NCBI GenBank assembly: GCA_016342685.1
Contig: JAEINU010000001.1
Span: 496,001 to 560,000, forward strand
From: Bacteroidales bacterium
GTDB taxonomy: Bacteria > Bacteroidota > Bacteroidia > Bacteroidales > UBA12077
Length of the DNA: 64,000 nucleotides
Direction of reading: 5' to 3'
Shown: positions 19,884 to 28,923 of the stretch, in pieces
Layout: each line of letters opens with the position of its first letter
How positions within the stretch are numbered: position 1 is the first letter of the stretch
Position numbers and translations under genes: made by a program
Notes under the pieces: model-generated
Told to the model about the DNA's origin: nothing
The model's input: only the letters and a program-made list of their open reading frames with translations
The model's database searches: none

Positions 19884-21107
19884 ATGAAAGCATTTTTATT
19901 ATTAATGCTCTTTTTTGTAAATATCTACAATCCTTTTTCAGTGTTTCTAACTGCAGGGTTCAATTTATTTGTGTTGTTGTTGTTACTTAGGATTGAGTTA
20001 ATTAATAAAAGAGAATTTCTAAATTTAATGATTTTTTCTATTATCATAATTATATGGCAAGTATTTGTTTTCATACTAAACATCAACTTTTCAGGATTTC
20101 TTTTGGGAAAGTATTTTAGGATTGTTTTGTCAACATTTTTTTTGGGCTTAATAATTCCAAACTTTTCTTTCTCTGCAAAAAAAATAATTAATATAATCTC
20201 AATAATATTGTTTTTACATCTTTTGGCGATTGCTGTTCAAATTTTATTCCCCTCTATAGTAAATCCTATGGCAGGTTTTTTTAATTTTGATAGGGATACT
20301 GAGCTATTAGATCGTTTAACCATAAGGAATTTGGGATTAGCAGGTTCATTTGATTTTGCAGCTTTATTGTCAGTATTTGGTATATATGTATTTTATCTTC
20401 AATACAAAAATACCAAAAAAATAATGTTCTTAATACTATTTTTACTTGCGTTTCTCAGCTGTTTTAGAATATCGAGAATGGCAATGATTCTTGGGTTTTT
20501 CGTATTTATTTCAATTTCATTTATTCTGCTAAAGAACTTATCATTATTTAAGAAAATACTTATTACACCCATACTTGTTGGGGTATTTATTGTAGTATTT
20601 AATTTTGCATTTCCTATATTAGTTGGATCTCTTTCTTTTTTACAAAAAACTTCACTTAACAAAGGTTATGTTATAGATAGAGCAGAATACAGTACATCAG
20701 ATAAGACTTTATTGGACAGGCATTTATTTTTTCCTGAATCGACTTATAAGAGTATAATTGGTGAGGGTGTTAAAATTAGTGGTACAGATATTGGCTATGT
20801 CAAAACAATATTTTCTATAGGAATTATAGGACTTTTGTTAATTATTATGCAATATTTATACATGATAAGGCGAGTTAGGAAAATTAAGAAAAGAAAAACA
20901 TCAACTGAATTAGTGCAACTCTGTAATTATTTTATTTTTTTTACTATAATGCTATTTGTTGTGAATTTGAAAATTTTGTTGCTTTACAGTAGAGGAGCTC
21001 ATGAATTTGTATTGCTTATGTTCTTCACAATTTTGACTTTACATAACATGGCTGATACGAATGATAATAAAATAGAGAATTTTAATGTTCGAGAGACTAC
21101 ATTTTAA
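19884..21107 (+). CDS. O-antigen polymerase-like membrane protein (Wzy candidate)
   Basis: 407-residue protein made almost entirely of hydrophobic segments (about 10 to 12) with a longer polar loop around residues 250 to 310, the general plan of Wzy polymerases. Wzy proteins share little sequence, so the call rests on topology and position between flippase and glycosyltransferases. The ligase-like protein at 26609 is the other candidate for polymerisation, but that one has the Wzy_C/WaaL-type motif. A loop Arg/His-rich segment (RLTIRNLG) may be functional. Confidence 0.68.
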   Translation: MKAFLLLMLFFVNIYNPFSVFLTAGFNLFVLLLLLRIELINKREFLNLMIFSIIIIIWQVFVFILNINFSGFLLGKYFRIVLSTFFLGLIIPNFSFSAKKIINIISIILFLHLLAIAVQILFPSIVNPMAGFFNFDRDTELLDRLTIRNLGLAGSFDFAALLSVFGIYVFYLQYKNTKKIMFLILFLLAFLSCFRISRMAMILGFFVFISISFILLKNLSLFKKILITPILVGVFIVVFNFAFPILVGSLSFLQKTSLNKGYVIDRAEYSTSDKTLLDRHLFFPESTYKSIIGEGVKISGTDIGYVKTIFSIGIIGLLLIIMQYLYMIRRVRKIKKRKTSTELVQLCNYFIFFTIMLFVVNLKILLLYSRGAHEFVLLMFFTILTLHNMADTNDNKIENFNVRETTF

Positions 21108-21146
21108 ACTGAATTGAGTAAATTATTAATATAACTATATCCAGCT

Positions 21147-21977
21147 ATGAATAAATCTATTTCTATATTATTTGCGTGTGTAAACTATAACACTAATGAT
21201 AAATTAAATGATTTGCTCGATTCGATTAATAAAGCATATTTAAAAACAAATAAGAACTTAAATATTGATATACTAATCGGTGATAATTCAAAAAAATTTC
21301 AACTAATTCCGGAAATATTAGAAAAGAATATTAAAATTACTCATGTTGAAAATCGAGCTAATTTAGGATATATAGGTGGAGTTGTAAATTCATTAAATGA
21401 ATCAAAAACTAATATTTCTAATTATGATTATTTTATAATTTCGAATGTTGATTTGAAGTTAGACGATAACTTTTTTAATGAATTAATCGAATTAGAACAA
21501 GATTCCTCCGTAGGTTGGTATGCGCCTAGTATAATCTCTGAAAAAGAAGGAAGAGATAGAAATCCTAAGATATTATACAGACCATCACTAAAAAAAATGA
21601 AACTTACAATCCTAATGTATAAATTTCCAATATTTTATTACTTGTATCTAAAATTCATTTATGTATTAAGATCAAAAAAAATCCAATCAAATAATCTAAA
21701 CAACGAAATATATGCTGGCCATGGATCATTTATGATATTTACAAAGAATTTTAATGATAAAAACGAAGATTTTAGTTTTCCCAGTTTTTTATTTGGGGAA
21801 GAAATTTACTTTGCAGAACAAGTTAAAAATTCAAAGCTTAAAACAGTTTATATTCCTAAACTCAGGATATATGATTTTGATCATGCTAGTACAAGTAAAA
21901 TTAAAAAAAGGAAATATTTTAAATTAAATTATCAATCAATGAAGATTATAACTCAAAAATACTTTACTAATGAATAA
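21147..21977 (+). CDS. Glycosyltransferase family 2, rhamnosyltransferase-like
   Basis: 276-residue GT-A transferase with ACVNYNTNDKL at the N-terminus, an ANLGYIGGVV donor-binding segment and a NVDL metal site near residue 98, the arrangement seen in rhamnosyltransferase-like GT2 enzymes. Position 190-200 (YAGHGSFMIF) matches the acceptor-side motif of this group. It overlaps the next gene by eight bases. Since RmlD is not visible, rhamnose as donor is only a family-based guess. Confidence 0.82.
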   Translation: MNKSISILFACVNYNTNDKLNDLLDSINKAYLKTNKNLNIDILIGDNSKKFQLIPEILEKNIKITHVENRANLGYIGGVVNSLNESKTNISNYDYFIISNVDLKLDDNFFNELIELEQDSSVGWYAPSIISEKEGRDRNPKILYRPSLKKMKLTILMYKFPIFYYLYLKFIYVLRSKKIQSNNLNNEIYAGHGSFMIFTKNFNDKNEDFSFPSFLFGEEIYFAEQVKNSKLKTVYIPKLRIYDFDHASTSKIKKRKYFKLNYQSMKIITQKYFTNE

Positions 21978-23217
21978 AATTGAAAAAGTAGTTTATAATA
22001 TTGTTAAAAATAATGTGAAGGTTAAGATAGTTATTAAAAGGATTTATCAGTCTTTCTTTTTAATATTTAAGCCCAAACGTTTAGAAACAAAATATGATGT
22101 AAAAATAGCTGAAGGATATTTTTTTGGTTTTCACGATAAAAACCCTTGGTCAAATAATGATTATTTATTAGCACACAAAATAGATAGTTCAGTGCAAGGA
22201 GTCCCAACTAAAGAAGATTGTGTTGAAATAGGTTATTTTAAAGACACTGAACTAAAAGAGTTTAAGACAATCGATAAAACAAAATCTTGGAACTGGCAGC
22301 AAGGAGCTATGCTTCAGTGGATTGGAAACAGGGATCAGATAATGTTTAATTATTGGGATGGTAATCAGAATGTTGGTAAGATAGTTGATTTAAACGGCAA
22401 ACGTATAAAATTTTTACCCTATGCTGTAGGAGCAGTTAGCAATGATAGTAATTATATTGCTAGTTATGATTTTGAAAGGCTTAATAGAGGTATGTATGGG
22501 TATGGATATGCTAATGAAAATAAAAATATTAAAACTTTGGATGATAATATCCCATTAGATTCAGGATTTAGGATTTTCAGTATTAAAGAAAATCAGGAGA
22601 TGCTTAATATATCTATTAATGAAATTAACAATCTTTTAGGTGAAAGAAAGCTAAATGGATACTTATTTGTTACACATTTCTTATTTTCTCCTAACAATGA
22701 AAGATTCTTATTCTTAATTAGATCATACATAAAGAATAGAAGATTAACTTCAAGAATGATTTCGTGTGATATTCACGGTGAAAATATACATATTTTTCCA
22801 TGCGGAAATATGGTTTCTCATATAACTTGGGTTGGGTCAGATAAAGTTTTAGCTTATTGTTCAGATATTAATGAAAAGGATGGGTATTATTTATTTAATG
22901 ATCAAGATGAAGGATATAAGAAAGTCGGAGAAAAAGAATATACATTTGATGGGCATCCGCAATTTAATGAAATTGTCAATTCAATTATAACGGATAGTTA
23001 CCCTAACCGAAAAAGATTACAGGAATTAAGTATTTATAATTTTAATTTAAATGAAAAAAGATTAATAGGTCAATTTTATTCGCCAGTGAAATTTAGTAAT
23101 GAATTTAGATGTGATTTGCATCCAAGATGGAATAAAGATGGGACAAAAATATGCATCGATACAACATACACAGGTAAGAGAGCATTAGGTGTAATTTATT
23201 TAAATAAACAAATATGA
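21970..23217 (+). CDS. Unknown beta-propeller-like protein in the glycan locus
   Basis: 415 residues; I cannot assign a function. After a basic N-terminus with a short hydrophobic stretch (residues about 20 to 33), the rest is a series of beta-rich units. Several have the shape 'sequence-position, D/N, G/N, aromatic' that TolB-like and oligogalacturonate-lyase-like propellers show; the C-terminal unit reads LHPRWNKDGTKICIDTT. There is no signal peptide of standard form. It overlaps glycosyltransferase genes on both sides (eight and four bases), so it is translated with them. It could be a glycan-modifying or scaffolding enzyme of the inner membrane face. Confidence 0.6.
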   Translation: MNKIEKVVYNIVKNNVKVKIVIKRIYQSFFLIFKPKRLETKYDVKIAEGYFFGFHDKNPWSNNDYLLAHKIDSSVQGVPTKEDCVEIGYFKDTELKEFKTIDKTKSWNWQQGAMLQWIGNRDQIMFNYWDGNQNVGKIVDLNGKRIKFLPYAVGAVSNDSNYIASYDFERLNRGMYGYGYANENKNIKTLDDNIPLDSGFRIFSIKENQEMLNISINEINNLLGERKLNGYLFVTHFLFSPNNERFLFLIRSYIKNRRLTSRMISCDIHGENIHIFPCGNMVSHITWVGSDKVLAYCSDINEKDGYYLFNDQDEGYKKVGEKEYTFDGHPQFNEIVNSIITDSYPNRKRLQELSIYNFNLNEKRLIGQFYSPVKFSNEFRCDLHPRWNKDGTKICIDTTYTGKRALGVIYLNKQI

Positions 23218-23969
23218 AGAATCTTGTATCCATAATAACCCCATCATACAATTCGACCAGTTTTATTTCAGAAACAATAGAATCTGTTTTAGCACAAACA
23301 TATGATAACTGGGAAATGACTATTATAGATGATGCTTCTCAGGATAATTCCGTAGATATTATTGAGAATTTTGTTAAAGCTGATGCAAGAATAACATTGA
23401 TTAAATTAGATAAAAATGTTGGAGCTGGTGATGCAAGAAATAGGGGTATTGAAAAAGCACGGGGAAAATATATTGCTTTTTTAGATAGTGATGATGTATG
23501 GCATGAAGAGAAGCTTGAAATACAAATAAAATTAATGGAAGATTCTCAAACTCCAATAAGTTTTACTGGATATACTATAATGGATGAACCCTTAATCAAA
23601 TCGAAATCCATAATTAATGTACCTCAATCCGTTGATTTAAAGGAGTATCTAAAAACGACTATTATTGGTATGTCTACGGCTATTATTAATAGAGATATAG
23701 TAGGGGAGTTTAAATTAAGTTCAATACGAACGAGGCAAGATGGAGTATTGTGGATTGAATTGTTAAAAAAAGGTTATACAGCAATTGGATTGAATATGCA
23801 ATTGACAAAGTATAGATCAAGAAAGAATTCTATATCAGCAAATAAATTAAAAGCTATAAAAAGAATTTGGTATATCTATAGAAAGTATGCTGGACTTAAC
23901 CTATTTTATACTTTTTATTATTTTATGTTTTATATTATAAACAATATTCAAAGAAGATATTTTCAATAA
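23214..23969 (+). CDS. Glycosyltransferase family 2, TuaG/WcaA-like
   Basis: 251-residue GT-A transferase with VSIITPSYNSTSFI, IDDASQDNS, GAGDARNRGIE and the LDSDDVW metal motif, all canonical. The hydrophobic aromatic-rich tail (from about residue 225) resembles TuaG, a teichuronic-acid glycosyltransferase. It overlaps the upstream gene as ATGA. Donor is unknown; uronic-acid donors are available in this locus. Confidence 0.88.
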   Translation: MKNLVSIITPSYNSTSFISETIESVLAQTYDNWEMTIIDDASQDNSVDIIENFVKADARITLIKLDKNVGAGDARNRGIEKARGKYIAFLDSDDVWHEEKLEIQIKLMEDSQTPISFTGYTIMDEPLIKSKSIINVPQSVDLKEYLKTTIIGMSTAIINRDIVGEFKLSSIRTRQDGVLWIELLKKGYTAIGLNMQLTKYRSRKNSISANKLKAIKRIWYIYRKYAGLNLFYTFYYFMFYIINNIQRRYFQ

Positions 23970-24022
23970 TATATAGATTTATACCATAATTAGAAAATAT
24001 CAATGAAATAATTAAATAAAAA

Positions 24023-24232
24023 ATGTTACAAGATAAGGTTCATATTAATTATAGGAATATTAATTTTTGGTTTATAATTTGTGTTTTTTTATTTATTTTT
24101 AGAACAGTAATCCCTTTTTTCTTTTCTTTTTTTAGTACAAATATTCCCTTTAATCCCTGGGTTATGGGATTATTCATGATATTACCTTTTTTTCTTGAAT
24201 ATATACATAGGAGAGATAAATCAGAAAAATAA
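24023..24232 (+). CDS. Small two-helix membrane protein of unknown function
   Basis: 69-residue protein with two hydrophobic segments (about residues 14-36 and 43-58) separated by a short turn with Pro, and a charged C-terminus (HRRDKSEK). I do not recognise the family. It fills the space between a glycosyltransferase and the reductase at 24237, ending five bases before it, so it fits the operon. Its compact membrane plan resembles small accessory proteins, but no function can be assigned. Confidence 0.5.
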   Translation: MLQDKVHINYRNINFWFIICVFLFIFRTVIPFFFSFFSTNIPFNPWVMGLFMILPFFLEYIHRRDKSEK

Positions 24233-24236
24233 TTTT

Positions 24237-25109
24237 ATGGTTAAAATACTTGTTACGGGAAAAAATAGCTTTGTTGGTAAAAATTTTATCAAACAATCGA
24301 AATACGACCAAATTGATGAGATTTCGTTAATAGAGAACAAACCGGAAGAAATTAATTTTAGCGATTATGATGTTGTTTTACATTTGGTTGCTATTGTTCA
24401 TCAGTCTAAGCAAATTGAGGAAAAGGAATACTTTCGAGTAAATAGGGATTTATGTTTGCGAACAGCACAAGAAGCAAAAAAAGCAGGAGTAAAACAGTTT
24501 GTATTTCTTAGTACAGTTAAAGTTTATGGTTCGTATAATCCTGAAATAGGCACATGGAATGAATCTTCTATTTGTGAGCCGGATGATTCATATGGAAAAA
24601 GTAAGTTTGCAGCAGAAAAAGAATTAGAAAAACTAGTTGATAAAGATTTTACTGTATCTATTGTTCGTACTCCATTGGTCTACGGGGAGGATGTTAAAGC
24701 AAATATGCTAAGCTTGATTAATCTGGTAGAAAAATTTCCAATCTTACCTTTAGGAAATTCTAATAATAGAAGAAGTTTTACCTCCGTTCAGAATCTAGTT
24801 GCATTTATTGATAGGATCATTGAAAAGAGATTGTCAGGTGTTTTTATAGCAAAGGATAATAGAGATTTATCAACTACTGAATTAGTTACGTATATTTCCA
24901 AGTTTCTTAAAAAGAAATTATTTTTATTATCAATCCCAAGGTTTATTATTTATTTTGGTAAGAGAATTTATCCCAAAATATTTGATCGCTTGTATGGTTC
25001 ATTGGAATTTGAAAATAAAGAAACTCTAGAGAGGTTAGACTTTAGTCCTCCATTAAGTATTGATGAAGGATTGAGAAAAATGATAAAAGCATATCAAAAA
25101 AATAAATAA
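24237..25109 (+). CDS. NAD-dependent epimerase/reductase, WbpV-like
   Basis: 290-residue SDR with VTGKNSFVGKNF at the N-terminus, LSTVKVYG and the catalytic SYGKSKFAAE tyrosine/lysine. Members that sit directly before a WbpL-type initiating transferase, as here, commonly reduce UDP-4-keto-6-deoxy-GlcNAc to UDP-QuiNAc. No WbpM-type 4,6-dehydratase is seen in the window, so the substrate supply would be elsewhere. The ATG at 24237 is chosen over an upstream one at 24195, which overlaps the small membrane protein and adds 14 residues outside the family. Confidence 0.78.
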   Translation: MVKILVTGKNSFVGKNFIKQSKYDQIDEISLIENKPEEINFSDYDVVLHLVAIVHQSKQIEEKEYFRVNRDLCLRTAQEAKKAGVKQFVFLSTVKVYGSYNPEIGTWNESSICEPDDSYGKSKFAAEKELEKLVDKDFTVSIVRTPLVYGEDVKANMLSLINLVEKFPILPLGNSNNRRSFTSVQNLVAFIDRIIEKRLSGVFIAKDNRDLSTTELVTYISKFLKKKLFLLSIPRFIIYFGKRIYPKIFDRLYGSLEFENKETLERLDFSPPLSIDEGLRKMIKAYQKNK

Positions 25110-25130
25110 CCAACTAAAAAGTAACATGCT

Positions 25131-26114
25131 ATGCAGTCTGAAATTTTAATTGGTATAATACTTATTTTTTCTTTTATATCTACATATTTTGTTAAAAGAA
25201 TTGCGCAGAAATACCAAATTGTGGATATTCCAAATCAACGTAGTTCTCATAATGAAATAACCCCGAGAGGAGGAGGCTTAGCAATTGTTATAAGCTGGTT
25301 TCTTGGGATCTCTGTATTGTTTTATTTAGGACAAATAGAATCCCATTTGTATTATGCTTTGATGTGTGGTACTGTTTTAGCAGTAATTAGTTTATTGGAT
25401 GACATAATAAACCTGTCGCCAAAGATTCGGTTGTTAACCCAGGTTTTAGTCGCTGTAGGAGCATTAATGTTTTTAAAAGGGATTAATCCTATTTTTCATA
25501 TTGGTTATAAGCAAGAACTAAAATATATTTTATATCCGATTACTATTATCGGTATTGTCTGGTTTATTAATTTGTATAATTTTTTGGATGGCATTGATGC
25601 TTATATTTCCATTGAAACTATATTTTTAGCGTTGTGCTTTTATTTATTTACAGGAAATCTCATTGCTTTGATTTTGATTGTATCTGTTATTGGTTTCTTA
25701 TATTGGAATTGGCCAAAAGCAAAAATATTTATGGGTGATGTTGGAAGTACACAGTTAGGTTTTATTATAGTTGTATTGGGAATCTATTTTCATAATGAAA
25801 ATGAATTATCTATTTTAAATTGGATTTTGTTAACTTCTCCTTTTTGGTTTGATGCAACATTTACATTATACCGAAGGTGGCGAAACAAAGAAAAATTAAG
25901 TATTGCGCATAAAAAACATGCTTATCAGCGAATTGTCCAAGCAGGATTTACTCATTTAAAAACAGATATATATCTTATTGTTATTAATATAATTCTTTTA
26001 GTTAGTGTTTTTATTGTACGAAGATTTGAATTTTTATATTTCTTAGTTTTATTAATGGTTCTAGCAATTTTGTATATTCTTACAAGGCAAATAGACAAAC
26101 GAAAGTCGTTTTAA
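25131..26114 (+). CDS. Undecaprenyl-phosphate sugar-1-phosphate transferase, WecA/WbpL family
   Basis: 327-residue polytopic GT4 enzyme that starts repeat-unit synthesis by moving a HexNAc- or QuiNAc-1-phosphate from UDP onto undecaprenyl phosphate. It has about ten membrane segments, the PRGGG loop, SLLDDIINL and NFLDGIDA aspartates, MGDVGST and the cytoplasmic HKKHAYQRIV motif of the WbpL group. With a WbpV-like partner just upstream, QuiNAc or GlcNAc is the likely first sugar. It is the last clearly intact biosynthetic gene before a decayed region. Confidence 0.92.
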   Translation: MQSEILIGIILIFSFISTYFVKRIAQKYQIVDIPNQRSSHNEITPRGGGLAIVISWFLGISVLFYLGQIESHLYYALMCGTVLAVISLLDDIINLSPKIRLLTQVLVAVGALMFLKGINPIFHIGYKQELKYILYPITIIGIVWFINLYNFLDGIDAYISIETIFLALCFYLFTGNLIALILIVSVIGFLYWNWPKAKIFMGDVGSTQLGFIIVVLGIYFHNENELSILNWILLTSPFWFDATFTLYRRWRNKEKLSIAHKKHAYQRIVQAGFTHLKTDIYLIVINIILLVSVFIVRRFEFLYFLVLLMVLAILYILTRQIDKRKSF

Positions 26115-26148
26115 AATTCTATTTGTGACTGAAATTAGAATAATATAA

Positions 26149-26341
26149 ATAGAAGAACAACTAAAAATTGTGCAGGGAAAATTGAATAATTGGCTAAGAA
26201 AGGTTCTTGAATTTAAGACCCCAAATTAAATGATGGCCCTAGAATATTCTTGGTAAAGTTCCAAAAAATAGCGATTTTTAAAAGGAAAAAAGTGACTTTG
26301 ATTCAAAATTAAACTTCGTTGCATTAAGGTCTTGTATATAG
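26149..26341 (+). pseudogene. Decayed C-terminal fragment of an IS30-like transposase
   Basis: The frame from 26149 reads EEQLKIVQGKLNNWLRKVLE and then FKTPN before a stop at 26227. This matches the 'KLNNRPRKxLxFKTPNE' block near the C-terminus of IS30-family transposases. About 70 bases further, another frame reads KLNFVALR and a stop at 26339, resembling the final residues of such proteins. No intact transposase or inverted repeats can be seen. It explains part of the 494-base gene-free stretch; 26342-26608 holds only a short untitled open frame (26351-26475) that I do not recognise. Confidence 0.45.
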
Positions 26342-26608
26342 TTTTTTTTTAGATCATAGTGAGGACATAGACAAAGTCAATAAATTAATAATTGTTGAGA
26401 ATTTAATTGATTCTGGCAAAAAGACTAAAATATTAAACATTGTATTTATAGACAGTATCGAATTTGCAAAAGAATGAAGCTTTAAGGATCATCGTGGGTA
26501 AAAAGGCAAGAAAAGCTTTTGAAAAATAATACAACAGAACATATCGCAAAATTATATATTTGTTAATAGATTAATTCAATTTTAATAATAAGGATCAATA
26601 GTCTTCAG

Positions 26609-27910
26609 ATGAGTAGATTTAAAATGTATAAGCCCATATTATTTTTTATTAAAAATGATTTTCAATTTTATATTTTCATTATATTTTCGATTCTATTACC
26701 CTTTTCTAAGCAATATTTACCACTTATAACTTTTGCCTGGGTTGTTTCGGCTATTTTTTCTATTCGTAAGGTGAAAAGAGAATCATTTCAAAATATAATT
26801 TTATTAGCTTTTCCGACAATCTTCTATTTGATCCATATATTGGGATTATTTTATTCTGAGAATATAGGGAATGGCATGTTTAATCTTGAAAAAAAGCTGT
26901 CAATATTATTTATTCCCTTGGTAGTAATATTTATAACTGAAAAAATAAAACTTAATTATCGAATTATTTTAAAGGTTTTTGTATTGGCTAATTTTATAGC
27001 TGGTATTATTTGTTTACTCTATGCCTTTAATAATAGCATTGGAGTAAACGAATTAGGAGAATGTTATTTTGAAAGTTCTTATTTGCCTAAATTTAATGAA
27101 AGGTTTAGGTTTATTCAGTTAATAAATCATCGATATAGTTATTTCTCGTATGCTTTTTTAAGCATATTTCAGCATCCTTCATATTTTTCCACATATATTT
27201 TATTTTCAATAATAATATTGATTTATTTAATTCGATCAAGCAAAAAAAGACAAATAGGATACTATGGATTGATATTGTATTTTACTATTTTTATTTGGTT
27301 ACTTGGAAGTAGAGCAGCATATCTTACTTACCTTATTAGTCTCTTTAGCTTCTTTTTAATTCTGATTCTGAAATATAAAAAATACTGGATTGCAGTGACC
27401 ATATTGGGAGTAGGAATCTTAATTTCAATAATTGCAATTTCCAATGAGCAATTAAACAAAAATATTAAAGAAACTATCTCTTTCGTAGATAATAAACCAC
27501 TCAATAAGGATTCCGATATAAGGTTGTGGTTATGGAAATCAGGATTTGAAGTTTTAAAAGATAATTTATGGTTTGGGGTTGGAATAGGGGATGCTGATGA
27601 GAAATTGAAAGAGAAGTATATAAAATACGATTTAGATGTAGCCCAAGAACATAACTATAATGTTCATAATCAATATCTAGATATTGCTGTTAAATTAGGA
27701 CTCGTAGGCTTTCTTGTTTTAACAGGATGGATTATAATTACTTTACTGATTACGATAAAAAGAAAGCAGTTTTTATTTTTTTATTTCATGTTAATATTAA
27801 GTATTAACTTTTTCTTTGAAGCAATGTTAAATACAATAGCAGGTATTTCATTTTTTGTTTTTTTTTATAGTTTACTTGTAACTATTTCTATAAAGAAAGA
27901 GAAAACATAA
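26609..27910 (+). CDS. O-antigen ligase/polymerase family protein (WaaL-like)
   Basis: 433-residue polytopic membrane protein with about 11 hydrophobic segments. The large periplasmic loop contains GVGIGDADE and then HNVHNQYLDI-type residues (actual: EHNYNVHNQYLDIAVKLG), the Wzy_C/O-antigen ligase signature. LGSRAAYLTYLISL upstream of the loop is also typical. It would join the finished glycan to lipid A-core. It is bounded by transposase remnants on both sides (26149 and 28641), so it may have been acquired or left behind as a unit. Confidence 0.84.
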   Translation: MSRFKMYKPILFFIKNDFQFYIFIIFSILLPFSKQYLPLITFAWVVSAIFSIRKVKRESFQNIILLAFPTIFYLIHILGLFYSENIGNGMFNLEKKLSILFIPLVVIFITEKIKLNYRIILKVFVLANFIAGIICLLYAFNNSIGVNELGECYFESSYLPKFNERFRFIQLINHRYSYFSYAFLSIFQHPSYFSTYILFSIIILIYLIRSSKKRQIGYYGLILYFTIFIWLLGSRAAYLTYLISLFSFFLILILKYKKYWIAVTILGVGILISIIAISNEQLNKNIKETISFVDNKPLNKDSDIRLWLWKSGFEVLKDNLWFGVGIGDADEKLKEKYIKYDLDVAQEHNYNVHNQYLDIAVKLGLVGFLVLTGWIIITLLITIKRKQFLFFYFMLILSINFFFEAMLNTIAGISFFVFFYSLLVTISIKKEKT

Positions 27911-27936
27911 TATTTGGTAATGCTGAAAATAAAAAT

Positions 27937-28341
27937 ATGAAAGATAATTTTTTAGTAATAATGGCAGGTGGAGTTGGAAATCGTTTCTGGCCAGTTAGTA
28001 TTCCTGAACAACCAAAACAATTTATTGATATTTTAGGGATTGGTAAAACATTAGTTCAATCTAATGTAGAACGTTTTAGTGTAATTTGTAAAGATGAAAA
28101 CATTTATATAGTGATGAATGAACAATATAAGGATGTAGTTAATGAACAACTTCCTTTTATGTTGGATGAACAGATTCTTTTAGAACCTTATATGCTTATT
28201 ACTTCGCCATGCATTGCTTATGCTATGAATAAAATATATTCACAGAATCCGGATGCTAATATTGTAGTCTCACCGACAGATCACTGTATTAAGGATGAGA
28301 ATGAAATTCTCAAAACAATTTCAGCAGTTCCCATAATTTAA
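27937..28341 (+). pseudogene. Truncated mannose-1-phosphate guanylyltransferase
   Basis: 134 residues that match only the N-terminal third of ManC/GMP-type enzymes, which are usually about 350 residues. The nucleotide loop MAGGVGNRFWPVS, EQPKQFID and SPTDHCI are well preserved, then the frame changes to ISAVPII and stops. No continuation is found in the 580 bases downstream. The fragment lacks the sugar-phosphate-binding half and is probably non-functional. Its good N-terminal conservation suggests recent loss. Confidence 0.82.
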
Positions 28342-28640
28342 GTAAGACATAAGATTATTTTCAATAACAGAAAGTGTAGAAAAATCTTGAATAATTGTTA
28401 TTGGTTCAGTTATTTAACTCAAGAGTTTCTTTTAATTTCTACTTTTCTTTATATAAGGCTATTATTGGTGGCGATATAGCTGTGTTTTAGATTCTCTTTT
28501 CTTTGTCAAATTCCCTTTTTTTAAACTATCATGATTCAATAAACTAGTGCAACAGATTTATAATTAATAAACTTGTTGTATTTTGGCTTAATAAGTAATT
28601 TTTTTTCCAAAGGATTGAGATTTTAATACAGTATTAAGGT
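28342..28640. other. Gene-free stretch after truncated ManC
   Basis: About 300 AT-rich bases without a recognisable gene or RNA. All frames are broken by frequent stops. It may be the decayed rest of the ManC region, but I cannot align it to the enzyme by eye. Confidence 0.5.
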
Positions 28641-28759
28641 ATAGGTTCACTTAAGAAAGTACAAGACTTGTTAAATGAGAGACCTAGGAAGGTAATGGTA
28701 AATCTCCACAGTAGCTATACTGAATATTATCTGCTTAATATTCTTTCTGTAAACTTTTA
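28641..28759 (+). pseudogene. Second IS30-like transposase remnant
   Basis: The frame reads IGSLKKVQDLLNERPRKVMV before losing similarity and stopping at 28757. 'LLNERPRK' corresponds to the conserved LNNRPRK block close to the C-terminus of IS30-family transposases. No catalytic DDE residues or inverted repeats are visible. Evidence is limited to this short block. The 28760-28923 stretch holds nothing else I can name. Confidence 0.38.
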
Positions 28760-28923
28760 AATACACACAAAAAAGGTTCAGTCAAGGGGGTTTGTTTGTA
28801 TATTAAATTTGCTGATAGAAAGAAAATTAAAAAAAATAAAATGTGTTTTGTTAACTTCGTTCTGAAAGAGTAATGAGATTGATAACTGTTGCAATAGAAA
28901 TTTGAAACTAAGCACTTACTAGA

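Noticed and set aside
26342-26608. Short frame at 26351-26475 as a gene
   Set aside because: It has no start codon of its own, is about 40 codons and shows no recognisable similarity; treated as decayed DNA.
1388-28341. Capsule export (Wza/Wzc) locus
   Set aside because: No polysaccharide export lipoprotein or tyrosine autokinase is present; the ligase and Wzz proteins point to O-antigen.
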